DNA of 64,000 nt from Bradyrhizobium agreste (GTDB lineage Bacteria > Pseudomonadota > Alphaproteobacteria > Rhizobiales > Xanthobacteraceae), in contig NZ_JACCHP010000011.1 of assembly GCF_016031625.1 (NCBI RefSeq), positions 248,001 to 312,000 of the forward strand, in the 5' to 3' direction. A program made the translations under genes and the position numbers. The stretch's first letter is position 1, and every line of letters starts with the position of its first letter. Of this stretch, positions 44,490 through 53,239 are shown in pieces. The notes under the pieces were generated by a model. It did no database searches, was not told where the DNA came from, and saw only the letters and a program-made list of their open reading frames with translations.

Positions 44490-44518
44490 GCGGCCATCCA
44501 TCTTTGCTGGATGGCCGC
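44490..44518 (+). terminator. Intercistronic hairpin after smoE
   Basis: GCGGCCATCCA and TGGATGGCCGC form a perfect 11-bp stem with a 7-base loop, followed by CTTCTTCC rather than a T run. Such hairpins after binding-protein genes commonly stabilise the upstream mRNA or cause partial termination. Confidence 0.7.
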
Positions 44519-44545
44519 CTTCTTCCTCCGAGCGGAGCGCCAAGA

Positions 44546-45418
44546 ATGGCAACCCGGCAGACGCAGTTTCTTGCGCGGTCGCTCCTGACCCCGGCCGTCG
44601 GGCTGCTGTTCATCTGGATGATCGTCCCGCTGGTGCTGACGATCTACTTCTCGACGCTGCACTACAGCCTGCTCGATCCCGGCTCGGAATCGTTCGTCGG
44701 GCTCGAAAATTTCCGCTACTTCCTCACCGATCCCGCTTTCCTCGCCTCGCTCCAGAACACGCTGGTGCTGGTCGGCTCGGTGCTGGCGCTGACCATCCTG
44801 CTCGGCATTCCCCTGGCGCTGCTGATGGACCAACCCGTGATCGGCCGCAATTTCGTGCGGCTGATGGTGATCGCGCCGTTCTTCGTGATGCCCACGGTGA
44901 GCGCGCTGGTCTGGAAAAACCTGTTGATGCACCCGGTCTCCGGACTGTTCGCCTGGCTCGCCTCGCTGTTCGGCCTGACACCGATCGATTGGTTCAACGA
45001 CGTGCCGCTGCTCGCGGTGATCCTGATCGTGACCTGGCAATGGCTGCCGTTCGCGACCCTGATCCTGCTCACCGCGTTGCAATCGCTCGACGAGGAGCAG
45101 AAGGAGGCCGCCGAGATGGACGGGGCGAGCGCCGTTTCGACCTTCATCTACATCACGCTGCCGCACCTGGCGCGTCCCATCACGGTGGTGATCCTGATCG
45201 AGACCATCTTCCTGCTGACGGTGTTCGCGGAGATCTTCGTCACCACCGGCGGCGGGCCGGGCCTGCAGACCACCAACATCGCCTTCCTGATCTATTCGCA
45301 GGCGCTGATCCAGTTCGATGTCGGCAGCGCCTCCGCGGGCGGGCTCGTCGCGGTGGTGATTGCCAACATCGTCGCCTTCTTCCTGGTCCGCATCGTCGGC
45401 CGCAACCTGGAGGCCTGA
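44546..45418 (+). CDS. smoF: Polyol ABC transporter permease (SmoF-like)
   Basis: A 290-residue permease with six helices, MalF-like. The cytoplasmic EAA loop is EEQKEAAEMDGASAVSTFIYITLPHLARPI near 195. The start at 44546 (MATRQTQFLARSLLTPA) is chosen over 44504, which lies inside the hairpin. It overlaps nothing upstream and ends 1 base before smoG. Confidence 0.92.
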   Translation: MATRQTQFLARSLLTPAVGLLFIWMIVPLVLTIYFSTLHYSLLDPGSESFVGLENFRYFLTDPAFLASLQNTLVLVGSVLALTILLGIPLALLMDQPVIGRNFVRLMVIAPFFVMPTVSALVWKNLLMHPVSGLFAWLASLFGLTPIDWFNDVPLLAVILIVTWQWLPFATLILLTALQSLDEEQKEAAEMDGASAVSTFIYITLPHLARPITVVILIETIFLLTVFAEIFVTTGGGPGLQTTNIAFLIYSQALIQFDVGSASAGGLVAVVIANIVAFFLVRIVGRNLEA

Positions 45419-45419
45419 C

Positions 45420-46250
45420 ATGGCGCGGATGGCGACGACGCGGCGGGTGATGATATCGACGGCGGCGGCCTGGCTGTTCGGCTTCCTGATCTTCTTTCCG
45501 ATCCTGTGGATGGGGCTGGCGAGCTTCAAGACCGAGCTCGAGGCATTCGCGATCCCGCCATCCTTCCTGTTCTTCCACTGGACCACGGAAAATTACGCGA
45601 CCGTGCAGGAGCGCAGCGACTACCTGCACCACGCGATGAACTCGATCATCATCGCCGGCGGCTCGACGCTCATTGCGCTGTTGATCGCCATTCCGGCGGC
45701 CTGGTCGATGGCGTTCTCGCCGACGAAGCGCACCAAGGACATCCTGCTCTGGATGCTCTCGACCAAGATGATGCCGCCGGTCGGCGTGCTGGTGCCGATC
45801 TACCTGATCTACAAGAGCTTCGGCCTGCTCGATTCCCGCATCGGCCTCGTCTTCATCCTCTGCCTCGGGAACCTGCCGATCGTGATCTGGATGCTCTTCA
45901 CCTATTTCAAGGAGATCCCGCGCGACATCCTCGAAGCCGCGCGCATGGACGGCGCCACCATCGGCCGCGAGCTCGTCTACGTGCTGACGCCGATGGCGAT
46001 CCCGGGGCTGGCGTCCACGCTGCTGCTCAATCTGATCCTGGCCTGGAATGAGGCGTTCTGGACGCTGAACCTGTCCACCTCAAGCGCTGCGCCGCTCACC
46101 ACGTTCATCGCCTCCTATTCGAGCCCCGAAGGGCTGTTCTGGGCAAAACTGTCGGCGGCGTCCACGCTGGCGATCGCGCCCATTCTCGTGCTCGGTTGGT
46201 TCAGCCAGAAGCAGCTCGTGCGCGGGCTCACCTTCGGTGCGGTGAAGTAG
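45420..46250 (+). CDS. smoG: Polyol ABC transporter permease (SmoG-like)
   Basis: A 276-residue permease with six helices, MalG-like. The EAA loop is IPRDILEAARMDGATIGRELVYVLTP near 165. The ATG at 45420 has GGAGG 9 bases upstream, overlapping the smoF stop codon region. Partner of SmoF. Confidence 0.92.
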   Translation: MARMATTRRVMISTAAAWLFGFLIFFPILWMGLASFKTELEAFAIPPSFLFFHWTTENYATVQERSDYLHHAMNSIIIAGGSTLIALLIAIPAAWSMAFSPTKRTKDILLWMLSTKMMPPVGVLVPIYLIYKSFGLLDSRIGLVFILCLGNLPIVIWMLFTYFKEIPRDILEAARMDGATIGRELVYVLTPMAIPGLASTLLLNLILAWNEAFWTLNLSTSSAAPLTTFIASYSSPEGLFWAKLSAASTLAIAPILVLGWFSQKQLVRGLTFGAVK

Positions 46251-46259
46251 AGGGGGATC

Positions 46260-47267
46260 ATGGGTCAGATCACACTTCAGGGCGTGCAAAAGTCCTTCGG
46301 CCCCGTGCACATCATCAAGGGCGCCGACCTCGACATTGCCGACGGCTCCTTCGTCGTGTTCGTTGGCCCCTCCGGCTGTGGCAAGACCACGCTGCTGCGG
46401 CTGATCGCCGGGCTCGAGGACGTCAGCGGTGGCAAGATCCTGATCGACGGCAAGAACGTCGTCGATACGCCGCCTGCCAAGCGCGGCCTGTCGATGGTGT
46501 TTCAGTCCTACGCGCTCTATCCGCATATGAGCGTGCGCGGCAATATCGGCTTCGGCCTCAAGATGGCGGGCCTGCCAAAGGACGAGATCAACCGCAAGGT
46601 GGAGGCGGCCGCCGCTACATTGAACCTGACGCCCTATCTGGACCGCAAGCCGCGCGAGCTCTCCGGCGGCCAGCGCCAGCGCGTCGCGATCGGCCGGGCC
46701 ATTGTGCGCGAGCCCAAGGCGTTCCTGTTCGACGAGCCGCTCTCCAACCTCGATGCCGCACTGCGCGTGCAGATGCGCATCGAGGTGACCCGGCTGCAGA
46801 AGCAGCTCGGCACCACCGCGATCTACGTCACCCACGATCAGGTCGAAGCCATGACCATGGCCGACAAGATCGTCGTGCTCAACGGCGGCAAGATCGAGCA
46901 ATACGGCTCGCCGCTTGAGCTCTACGAGCGACCCGCCAATCTCTTCGTCGCCGGCTTCATCGGCTCGCCCAAGATGAACTTCGTCACCGGCGAGCCCGCT
47001 TTGCAGAAGGGGGCAGCGACGATCGGCGTCCGGCCGGAGCATCTGAAGATCGAGCGCGACGGCGGTGGCGGCTGGCAGGGCACCATTGCGGTGGCCGAGC
47101 ATCTCGGCAGTGACACCTTCCTCTACGTCGATGCCGGCGCGCTCGGCATGCTGACGGCGCGTTACATCGGCGAATTGAGCCTGCATGCCGGCGACCGGGT
47201 GTCGCTGACGCCGGACCCTGCGCGCATTCACCGCTTCGACGAGAGCGGCAACGCTCTTCGGAGCTGA
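46260..47267 (+). CDS. smoK: Polyol ABC transporter ATP-binding protein (SmoK/UgpC type)
   Basis: A 335-residue ATPase: Walker A GPSGCGKTTLLR (about 36-47), Q-loop MVFQSYALYPHMSV, signature LSGGQRQRVAIGRAIV near 135, Walker B FLFDEPLSNLD, and a C-terminal TOBE-type domain (IGVRPEHLKIERDGGG). It is of the MalK/UgpC group that serves many sugar importers. GGGGGATC precedes the ATG. Confidence 0.94.
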   Translation: MGQITLQGVQKSFGPVHIIKGADLDIADGSFVVFVGPSGCGKTTLLRLIAGLEDVSGGKILIDGKNVVDTPPAKRGLSMVFQSYALYPHMSVRGNIGFGLKMAGLPKDEINRKVEAAAATLNLTPYLDRKPRELSGGQRQRVAIGRAIVREPKAFLFDEPLSNLDAALRVQMRIEVTRLQKQLGTTAIYVTHDQVEAMTMADKIVVLNGGKIEQYGSPLELYERPANLFVAGFIGSPKMNFVTGEPALQKGAATIGVRPEHLKIERDGGGGWQGTIAVAEHLGSDTFLYVDAGALGMLTARYIGELSLHAGDRVSLTPDPARIHRFDESGNALRS

Positions 47268-47298
47268 CAAGAAACGGCAAGAAAACGGAAAGACGATC

Positions 47299-48072
47299 AT
47301 GTATCTGGAGAAATTCAGGCTGAGCGGCAGGACCGCGTTCATCACCGGCGGCGGCCAGGGCATCGGCCTTGCCTGCGCCGAGGCGCTGGCCGAGGCCGGT
47401 GCGAAGGTCATCATCGGCGACCGCGACGGCAAGGTCGCCGACGGCGCCAAAGCCAGCCTGAGGGCGAAGGGCTACGACATCGAGACTGCGGTCATGGACG
47501 TCACCAACACCACACGCGTGGCGGAGGTGGCAAATGATCTGGTCGCCCGTCATGGCAAGGTCGACATCCTCGTCAACAATGCTGGCATCGCGCGGAGCGA
47601 GACGCCGGCCGAGACCGTTACCGACGAGCACTGGCTTAACGTCATCGACGTCAATCTCAACGGCACCTTCTGGTGCTGCCGCGAGTTCGGCAAGCACATG
47701 TTGAAGGCCGGAAGCGGCGCCATCGTCAACGTCGGCTCGATGAGCGGCTTCATCGTCAACAAGCCCCAGGAGCAGTGCTTCTACAACGCCTCGAAGGCCG
47801 CCGTGCACCATCTGACCAAATCCCTGGCCGCCGAATGGGGCGCGCGCGGCATCCGCGTCAATGCGGTGGCGCCGACCTATATCGAGACGCCGCTCAACGC
47901 CTTCGTGAAGAGCAATCCGAAAATGTATGACGCCTGGATCGGTGGAACTCCGATGGCGCGCATGGGGCAGGTCGAGGAGATCGCCTCCGTCGTGCTGTTC
48001 CTCTCGTCCGAAGCCGCGAGCCTGATGACCGGCAGCATCGTGCTGGTGGATGGCGGCTACACTTGCTGGTAG
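47299..48072 (+). CDS. SDR-family polyol dehydrogenase
   Basis: A 257-residue short-chain dehydrogenase. TGGGQGIG (16-23) binds NAD; the catalytic residues are Ser147, Tyr162 and Lys166, with NNAG at 93-96. The C-terminus VDGGYTCW resembles the galactitol dehydrogenase of Rhodobacter, whose last residues take part in metal binding. It presumably oxidises the imported polyol to a ketose. The usual long-chain mannitol dehydrogenase MtlK of this operon type is not present. Confidence 0.9.
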   Translation: MYLEKFRLSGRTAFITGGGQGIGLACAEALAEAGAKVIIGDRDGKVADGAKASLRAKGYDIETAVMDVTNTTRVAEVANDLVARHGKVDILVNNAGIARSETPAETVTDEHWLNVIDVNLNGTFWCCREFGKHMLKAGSGAIVNVGSMSGFIVNKPQEQCFYNASKAAVHHLTKSLAAEWGARGIRVNAVAPTYIETPLNAFVKSNPKMYDAWIGGTPMARMGQVEEIASVVLFLSSEAASLMTGSIVLVDGGYTCW

Positions 48073-48112
48073 GCTCACCGTCAAAACGGACGGAAAGCGA
48101 CCGGGAGAGGCC

Positions 48113-49759
48113 ATGCCGCGAGCTTATATCGGCGTCGACGTGGGGACCACGAGCACGCGGGCAGGGGTGTTTGACGAGGCCGGCACGCTGCTCGCGACGG
48201 CCCGGCATCCGATCAGGACCTGGCACGAGGCCGGCGACATTGTCGAGCAGTCGTCAGAGGACATCTGGCAGGCCTGCGCCAAATCGGTGCGCGCGGCTAT
48301 GGCGGAGGCAGCGATTGCGCCGGGCAGCATCGGCGGCATCGGTTTTGACGCCACCTGTTCCCTGGTGGTGCTCGATCCGCAAGGCGAGCCGCTCACTGTC
48401 AGCACCTCCGGCGAGGCGCAACGCAATGTCATCGTCTGGATGGATCACCGCGCCACGGCTGAGGCGCGGCTGATCAACGAGACCGAGGATGCGGTGCTGC
48501 GCTATGTCGGCGGCTCGATCTCGCCGGAGATGGAGATGCCGAAGCTGCTCTGGCTGAAGCGGCATCTGCGCGCGAGTTTCGATGCCGCCGGTCACTTCTT
48601 CGATCTGGCCGATTATCTGACGTGGCGGGCGACCGGCGCGCTGCAGCGCTCGACCTGCACCGTCACCTGCAAGTGGAACTATCTCGCCCATGACGGCGGC
48701 GGCTGGAGCGCGCCGTTCTTCAAGCGCATCGGCCTGTCCGACTTCGTCGCCGAGAAATACGCGCGCATCGGCACCGAGATCGTTGCGCCCGGTACGCGCC
48801 TCGGCGCCGGGCTCACGCCGGCAGCAGCAGTCGAGCTCGGCCTTCCTCCGGGCACCCCGGTCGGCGCCTCCCTGATCGACGCCCATGCCGGCGGCATCGG
48901 TGCGATCGGCGGCCGTGACGGGGCGGGCGGTACGAGCGATGTCAGCGATCGTCTCGCCTACATCATGGGAACGTCGGCCTGCATCATGGCGACGACGAAG
49001 GAGCCGTGCTTCGTGCCGGGCGTGTGGGGCCCCTATTATTCCGGCATGGTGCCGGAGTTCTGGCTCAACGAAGGCGGGCAGTCCGCCGCGGGCGCTGCGA
49101 TCGATCATCTCCTCAAGTCGCACCCCGGCCACGGCGAGGCGAGCGCGGCGGCGCGCGGCGAAGGCCTCGACCTCATTGATTTCCTCGAGCGCCGCATCAT
49201 CGCGCGCGCCGGCGATGCCGGCCATGCCGCGCTGCTGGCGCGCGACGTCCATGTGCTCCCGGAATTCATCGGCAATCGCTCGCCCCATGCCGATCCCGAC
49301 ACGCGCGCGGTGATCGCGGGCCTCGATCTCGACACCGACATCGCCTCGATGGAACGGCTGTTCGTCGCCGGCCTCTGCGGCCTAGCCTATGGGCTTGCGG
49401 AGGTCATCGAGTCTTTTGCCGCCCATGGGGTCCGCTCCAGCATCATGATCATGGGCGGCGGTGCCAGCCGCAGTCCTTTGGTGCGGCAGATCATGGCGGA
49501 TACGACGGGTCTCACCGTCGCGCTGCCGCAGACCAGGGAGCCGGTGCTGCTGGGCGCCGCGATGCTCGGCGCGGTAGCCGGCGGCGCCTATGCCTCGATC
49601 GACGAGACCATGGCCAAGATGTCGGCGCTGGGACGCAAGAGCGAGCCGACCGCGCCGGAGATGGCCGCGTTTCACGCCCGCAAGCGCGAGGTCTACAAGT
49701 TGCTGCGCGAGCTCGATCGCGGCAGCCGCGCCGCGATGCGCAGCGTTGCGAGAGGTTGA
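48113..49759 (+). CDS. FGGY-family carbohydrate kinase (D-ribulokinase-like)
   Basis: A 548-residue sugar kinase. YIGVDVGTTSTRAGVFDEAG (5-24) is the phosphate-binding start, GIGFDATCSLVVLD lies near 80, and IMIMGGGASRSPLVRQIMADTTG near 450 is the ADP loop. The length and MDHRATAEA plus FIGNRSPHADPDTRAVIAGL fit the FGGY/D-ribulokinase branch rather than xylulokinase (about 485). The start at 48113 has GGGAGAGG upstream. It would phosphorylate the ketose made by the SDR enzyme; D-ribulose (from ribitol or arabinitol) is a guess. Confidence 0.9.
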   Translation: MPRAYIGVDVGTTSTRAGVFDEAGTLLATARHPIRTWHEAGDIVEQSSEDIWQACAKSVRAAMAEAAIAPGSIGGIGFDATCSLVVLDPQGEPLTVSTSGEAQRNVIVWMDHRATAEARLINETEDAVLRYVGGSISPEMEMPKLLWLKRHLRASFDAAGHFFDLADYLTWRATGALQRSTCTVTCKWNYLAHDGGGWSAPFFKRIGLSDFVAEKYARIGTEIVAPGTRLGAGLTPAAAVELGLPPGTPVGASLIDAHAGGIGAIGGRDGAGGTSDVSDRLAYIMGTSACIMATTKEPCFVPGVWGPYYSGMVPEFWLNEGGQSAAGAAIDHLLKSHPGHGEASAAARGEGLDLIDFLERRIIARAGDAGHAALLARDVHVLPEFIGNRSPHADPDTRAVIAGLDLDTDIASMERLFVAGLCGLAYGLAEVIESFAAHGVRSSIMIMGGGASRSPLVRQIMADTTGLTVALPQTREPVLLGAAMLGAVAGGAYASIDETMAKMSALGRKSEPTAPEMAAFHARKREVYKLLRELDRGSRAAMRSVARG

Positions 49760-49764
49760 AGGAC

Positions 49765-50700
49765 ATGCTGATTGCCTGCGGCGACGCGCTGATCGATTTC
49801 GTGCCGACGCGAAGCGTCGAAGGACGCGAAGCGGTGATGCCAGCGGTAGGCGGCTCCTGCCTCAACGTCGCGATCGGCATAGCACGGCTCGGCGCGCCGA
49901 CTGGATTCGTCGGCGGCGTCTCGACCGACCTGTTCGGGCGCATGATCGCCGATCACGCAGCAGCCTCCAATGTTGACCTCAATTTCGCCACCCGCAGCGA
50001 CCACCAGACCACGCTGGCCTTCGTGCGCATCGTCGCGGGCGAGTCGCACTACGCCTTCTACGATGCGGAGACCGCGACGCGGAGCTGGACCTACCGGCGC
50101 GGGTCCATTCCATTCGATACGATCGAGGCCGTCCATGTCGGCTCGACCACGCTGGTCAACGACCAGGGTGCGGCCGAGACGGAGGCTCTGATCGCAGACG
50201 CGCGGGCGTCGTCCACCATCTCCTTCGATCCGAACTGCCGACCGAACCTCGTCAAGGACAAGTCGACCTATCTCGGCCGTATGGCCGGGTTCGCCCGAAG
50301 CGCCGATCTCATCAAGATGTCGGACGTCGATTTCGCCTATCTCTTCGGCGAGGAGCCGTATCAGCAGCGCGCGAGCGCGTTGTTGGGGCAGGGCACGAGC
50401 CTCGTCGTCATCACCCGCGGCAACAACGGCGCTATCGCGTGGCATGCGCAAGCAGGGCAGATCGAAGTGCAAGCACCAAAGGTCGAGGTGGCCGACACCA
50501 TTGGCGCCGGCGACAGCTTTCAGGCGGCGCTGCTGTTCGCCCTGTACAAGCAGGGTCGCATGGCCCGGCCGAGATTGCAGGACATCGGCGCGGACGAACT
50601 CCGCCGTGCGCTGTCCTTCGCCGCCAATTGTGCGGGCCTGACCTGCACCCGTCCGGGCGCCGATCCGCCCTGGAGCCACGAGATCAATTGGAGCTGGTAG
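49765..50700 (+). CDS. PfkB-family sugar kinase (fructokinase, MtlZ-like)
   Basis: A 311-residue ribokinase-fold kinase. GGSCLNVAIGIARLGAPTGFVGGVSTDLFG near 30 is PfkB signature 1; the catalytic Asp is in DTIGAGDSFQAALLFALY near 245, signature 2. Rhodobacter polyol operons carry a fructokinase MtlZ, which this may match. The start is ATG 49765 with AAGGAC upstream; a TTG at 49756 overlaps the FGGY stop. Two different kinases at the end of one operon imply two ketose products. Confidence 0.9.
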   Translation: MLIACGDALIDFVPTRSVEGREAVMPAVGGSCLNVAIGIARLGAPTGFVGGVSTDLFGRMIADHAAASNVDLNFATRSDHQTTLAFVRIVAGESHYAFYDAETATRSWTYRRGSIPFDTIEAVHVGSTTLVNDQGAAETEALIADARASSTISFDPNCRPNLVKDKSTYLGRMAGFARSADLIKMSDVDFAYLFGEEPYQQRASALLGQGTSLVVITRGNNGAIAWHAQAGQIEVQAPKVEVADTIGAGDSFQAALLFALYKQGRMARPRLQDIGADELRRALSFAANCAGLTCTRPGADPPWSHEINWSW

Positions 50701-50706
50701 TCCACG

Positions 50707-51600
50707 TCACATCCGCGCGACGGCCTTCTCCGCGCATTTGAGGAAGGTTCGGATCAGCGGACTGTGGGAGTCCCGCCGCCAGCACACCGCAATATCGATG
50801 GAGTCGGACGCATCGCGCAGGGGTCGGAACACGATGCCGCGCGGCGCGCCGAGCTGCGCGCAGGCAGGCAGGATGGCGAGGCCTTCACCGGCGAGGACGA
50901 GGCTCATCGCCGAGTGCACCGTCTCGACCCGGCTTGCGACCGGCATCACGATTTGATGCCGCCGCAGCAGGGCCATGACGGCGGAGGAGGCGGGGTCCTG
51001 ATCGGGTCTCGGCAGCGCGATCAGCGGGCGGCCTTGCAGCCGCGCCATCGGCACCGAGCTCAAGCGGGCCAGCGGCGAGCGGATCGGCACCGCCAGCATG
51101 AACGGCTGTGCGCCCACCCGCGCCACCTGGATCTCCGGGTGATGGATGGCCGGCATGCATAGTGCGACCGTGACGCTGCGGTCGAGCAGCCGCGCCTCGC
51201 GCGTCGAGGCGCTGAGCTCGGCAAAATGCAGGTCGACGCCGGGAATGGAGCGCCGCAGTTCGGGGATCAGGCGTGGCAGCACCGCGTTCGCAAGCGCGAA
51301 CATGTAGCCGACCGAGATCCGCCCGCGCTTGCCGGCGGCGACCGCTCGCGCGGCTTCCACGCCATCGGCCGCCAACGCCAGCGCCTCGCCGGCGCGCGCC
51401 AGCAGCGCCTGGCCGGCATCAGTCAGGTCCATGCCGCGCGTGCCGCGGCGGAACAGCGGCGCGCCGATCTCGGCTTCGAGCTTGCGGATCTGGACCGAGA
51501 GCGGCGGCTGCGCCATCCGCAATCGCTCGGCGGCCTTGCCGACGCTGCGCGCCTCGGCGACGGCGACGAAATAGCGAAGCCGGCGAAGATCCATTGGCAT
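50707..51600 (-). CDS. LysR-family transcriptional regulator
   Basis: A 297-residue LysR regulator: winged helix 1-62 (LRRLRYFVAVAEARSVGKAA, RMAQPPLSVQIRKLEAEIG) and effector domain about 90-295. ATG 51600 (or 51594) begins the family N-terminus; the frame is open for another 250 codons upstream, but that stretch lies across the divergent amidase gene and is a shadow. It is divergent from the amidase with 118 bases between, so it probably controls that amidase and the peptide importer. Its stop faces the PfkB kinase stop 6 bases away. Confidence 0.9.
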   Translation of the reverse strand: MPMDLRRLRYFVAVAEARSVGKAAERLRMAQPPLSVQIRKLEAEIGAPLFRRGTRGMDLTDAGQALLARAGEALALAADGVEAARAVAAGKRGRISVGYMFALANAVLPRLIPELRRSIPGVDLHFAELSASTREARLLDRSVTVALCMPAIHHPEIQVARVGAQPFMLAVPIRSPLARLSSVPMARLQGRPLIALPRPDQDPASSAVMALLRRHQIVMPVASRVETVHSAMSLVLAGEGLAILPACAQLGAPRGIVFRPLRDASDSIDIAVCWRRDSHSPLIRTFLKCAEKAVARM

Positions 51601-51718
51601 ACCGAAAACATATGGGCCAGGCACAAAAATCGTATTGGACGGCGAGTTAACAAAACTGTCATTCTCGCTGTCAATGTCTACGGGCCAATGGCGGCCCGCT
51701 TCGGAGCGTGATGTGACG

Positions 51719-53140
51719 ATGAACGGCGATCCCTGCCTGTTGTCCGCAACCGAGCTGCGCGGCCTCATTGCGGGCAAGCGAATCTCGCCAGTCGAGCTCA
51801 CGCGTGCGGTGCTTGCCCGCGCCGAGGCGCTCCAGCCCGAATTGAACTGCTTCATCACGTTGTGCGGCGACGAGGCGCTCGCAGCGGCACGCGAAGCCGA
51901 GCGCAAGCTGATGGCGGGCGAACCGCTCGGCCTGCTGCACGGTGTCCCTGTCACCGTGAAGGACATCGTCAATACCAAAGGGGTCAAGACCACCTTCGGC
52001 GCCGTTCCCTTTAAGAACAATGTGCCGACCGAGGATGCCGTCGCCGTTGCGCGGTTGCGCAGCGAGGGCGCGATCCTGATTGGCAAGACCACGACGCCGG
52101 AGTTCGGCAGCAAGTGCCTCACCGATTCACCTTTGTTCGGTCGGACCCGTAATGCCTGGGACGCCTGCCGCTCCTCCGGCGGTTCCAGCGGCGGCGCGGC
52201 GGTCGCCGTGGCGAGCGGTATCGCGCCGCTGGCGATTGCGACCGACGGCGGCGGCTCGACGCGAATTCCGGCCGCCTGCAACGGCGTAGTGGGCCTGAAG
52301 CAGAGCAATGGCGTGATCCCGCACAGCCAGGCGCTCGACGTCTTCGGCAACCAGACCTATGTCACGCCGACCACCCGCACCGTCGCCGATACCGCATTGA
52401 TGATGCAGGCGATGTCAGGCGAAGATCCTTGCGATCCCTGGTCGATCGCCGTGCCCGTGCCTGACTTCATCGGTACTGCCGCCCCGCGCGGCGATTTGCG
52501 TGGGCTGAGGATCCTGTACTGCCTGACGCCGCCGGGCCGTCCGGTGTCAGCCGAGGTCGCCGCCAGTTTCAAGGCGAGCCTCGACCGGCTGGCCGGGTTA
52601 GGGGCCGAGCTCGAGGAATTCTCCGGCGAGGGGTTCGACATCGAGCCGATCTGGCGCGCCATCAACCACACCGTCTGGCGCACGCGCTTTGCCAAGCTTG
52701 CGGCCGAGCACGGGGACGAGCTGAGTGAGGCCTTCCTCAAGCAGCTCGCGCTCGCCAGCGAAGTCAGCGGCGTCGACTATCAGGAGGCGATGTTCGCGCG
52801 TACCGCGTTGTTCCGCCGCGTGCAATCGCTGCTTGCGCGCGGTCACCTTCTGGCGATGCCGACGCTGACGCGCACCGCGCTGCCGATCAAGCAGGATCTG
52901 TTCGGCAGCATCGAGATCGACGGCAGGCATTTCGACAGCGTCCGGCCGCATTGGTTCCCCTGGACCATGCCGTTCAACATGACCGGCCATCCGGCGATCA
53001 GCCTTCCCTCCGGCTTTGCCCGCGACGGGCTGCCGATCGGGCTTCAGCTGGTCGGCCGCTTCCGCGATGATGCGGAATTGCTGCGCGTGAGCGCTCTGTT
53101 CGAAGCGTCAAGCGATCTTCTGTCCCGCTGGCCGGCTTGA
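51719..53140 (+). CDS. Amidase (amidase-signature family)
   Basis: A 473-residue amide hydrolase. The Ser-cisSer-Lys triad is visible: Lys81 in PVTVKDIVNTKG, Ser156 in GGSSGG, Ser180 in DGGGSTRIPA. No signal peptide. The ATG at 51719 is used; in-frame starts at 51674 (ATG) and 51713 (GTG) are alternatives and none has an ideal ribosome site. Divergent from the LysR gene and 99 bases before dppB, so it likely hydrolyses an amide or peptide brought in by the importer. Confidence 0.9.
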   Translation: MNGDPCLLSATELRGLIAGKRISPVELTRAVLARAEALQPELNCFITLCGDEALAAAREAERKLMAGEPLGLLHGVPVTVKDIVNTKGVKTTFGAVPFKNNVPTEDAVAVARLRSEGAILIGKTTTPEFGSKCLTDSPLFGRTRNAWDACRSSGGSSGGAAVAVASGIAPLAIATDGGGSTRIPAACNGVVGLKQSNGVIPHSQALDVFGNQTYVTPTTRTVADTALMMQAMSGEDPCDPWSIAVPVPDFIGTAAPRGDLRGLRILYCLTPPGRPVSAEVAASFKASLDRLAGLGAELEEFSGEGFDIEPIWRAINHTVWRTRFAKLAAEHGDELSEAFLKQLALASEVSGVDYQEAMFARTALFRRVQSLLARGHLLAMPTLTRTALPIKQDLFGSIEIDGRHFDSVRPHWFPWTMPFNMTGHPAISLPSGFARDGLPIGLQLVGRFRDDAELLRVSALFEASSDLLSRWPA

Positions 53141-53239
53141 GGAGATGGGCATGCGGCAAAGGGATTGTGTGCAAAGAACTTGCCTCCGGCGTCCAGACAT
53201 GTTGATCGTGCCGCGGGTGAGCCCTGAAGCCGAGCACGC

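Noticed and set aside
44450..45586. A 378-codon minus-strand frame with many Gln/Arg/Asp/His repeats, plus similar ones at 29847-30998 and 53108-54382
   Set aside because: These are antisense to permease genes; hydrophobic codons read backward give such charged, low-complexity text.
51601..52350. A 250-residue N-terminal extension of the LysR protein
   Set aside because: The extra sequence is antisense to the amidase and the usual LysR N-terminus begins at 51600 (or 51594).
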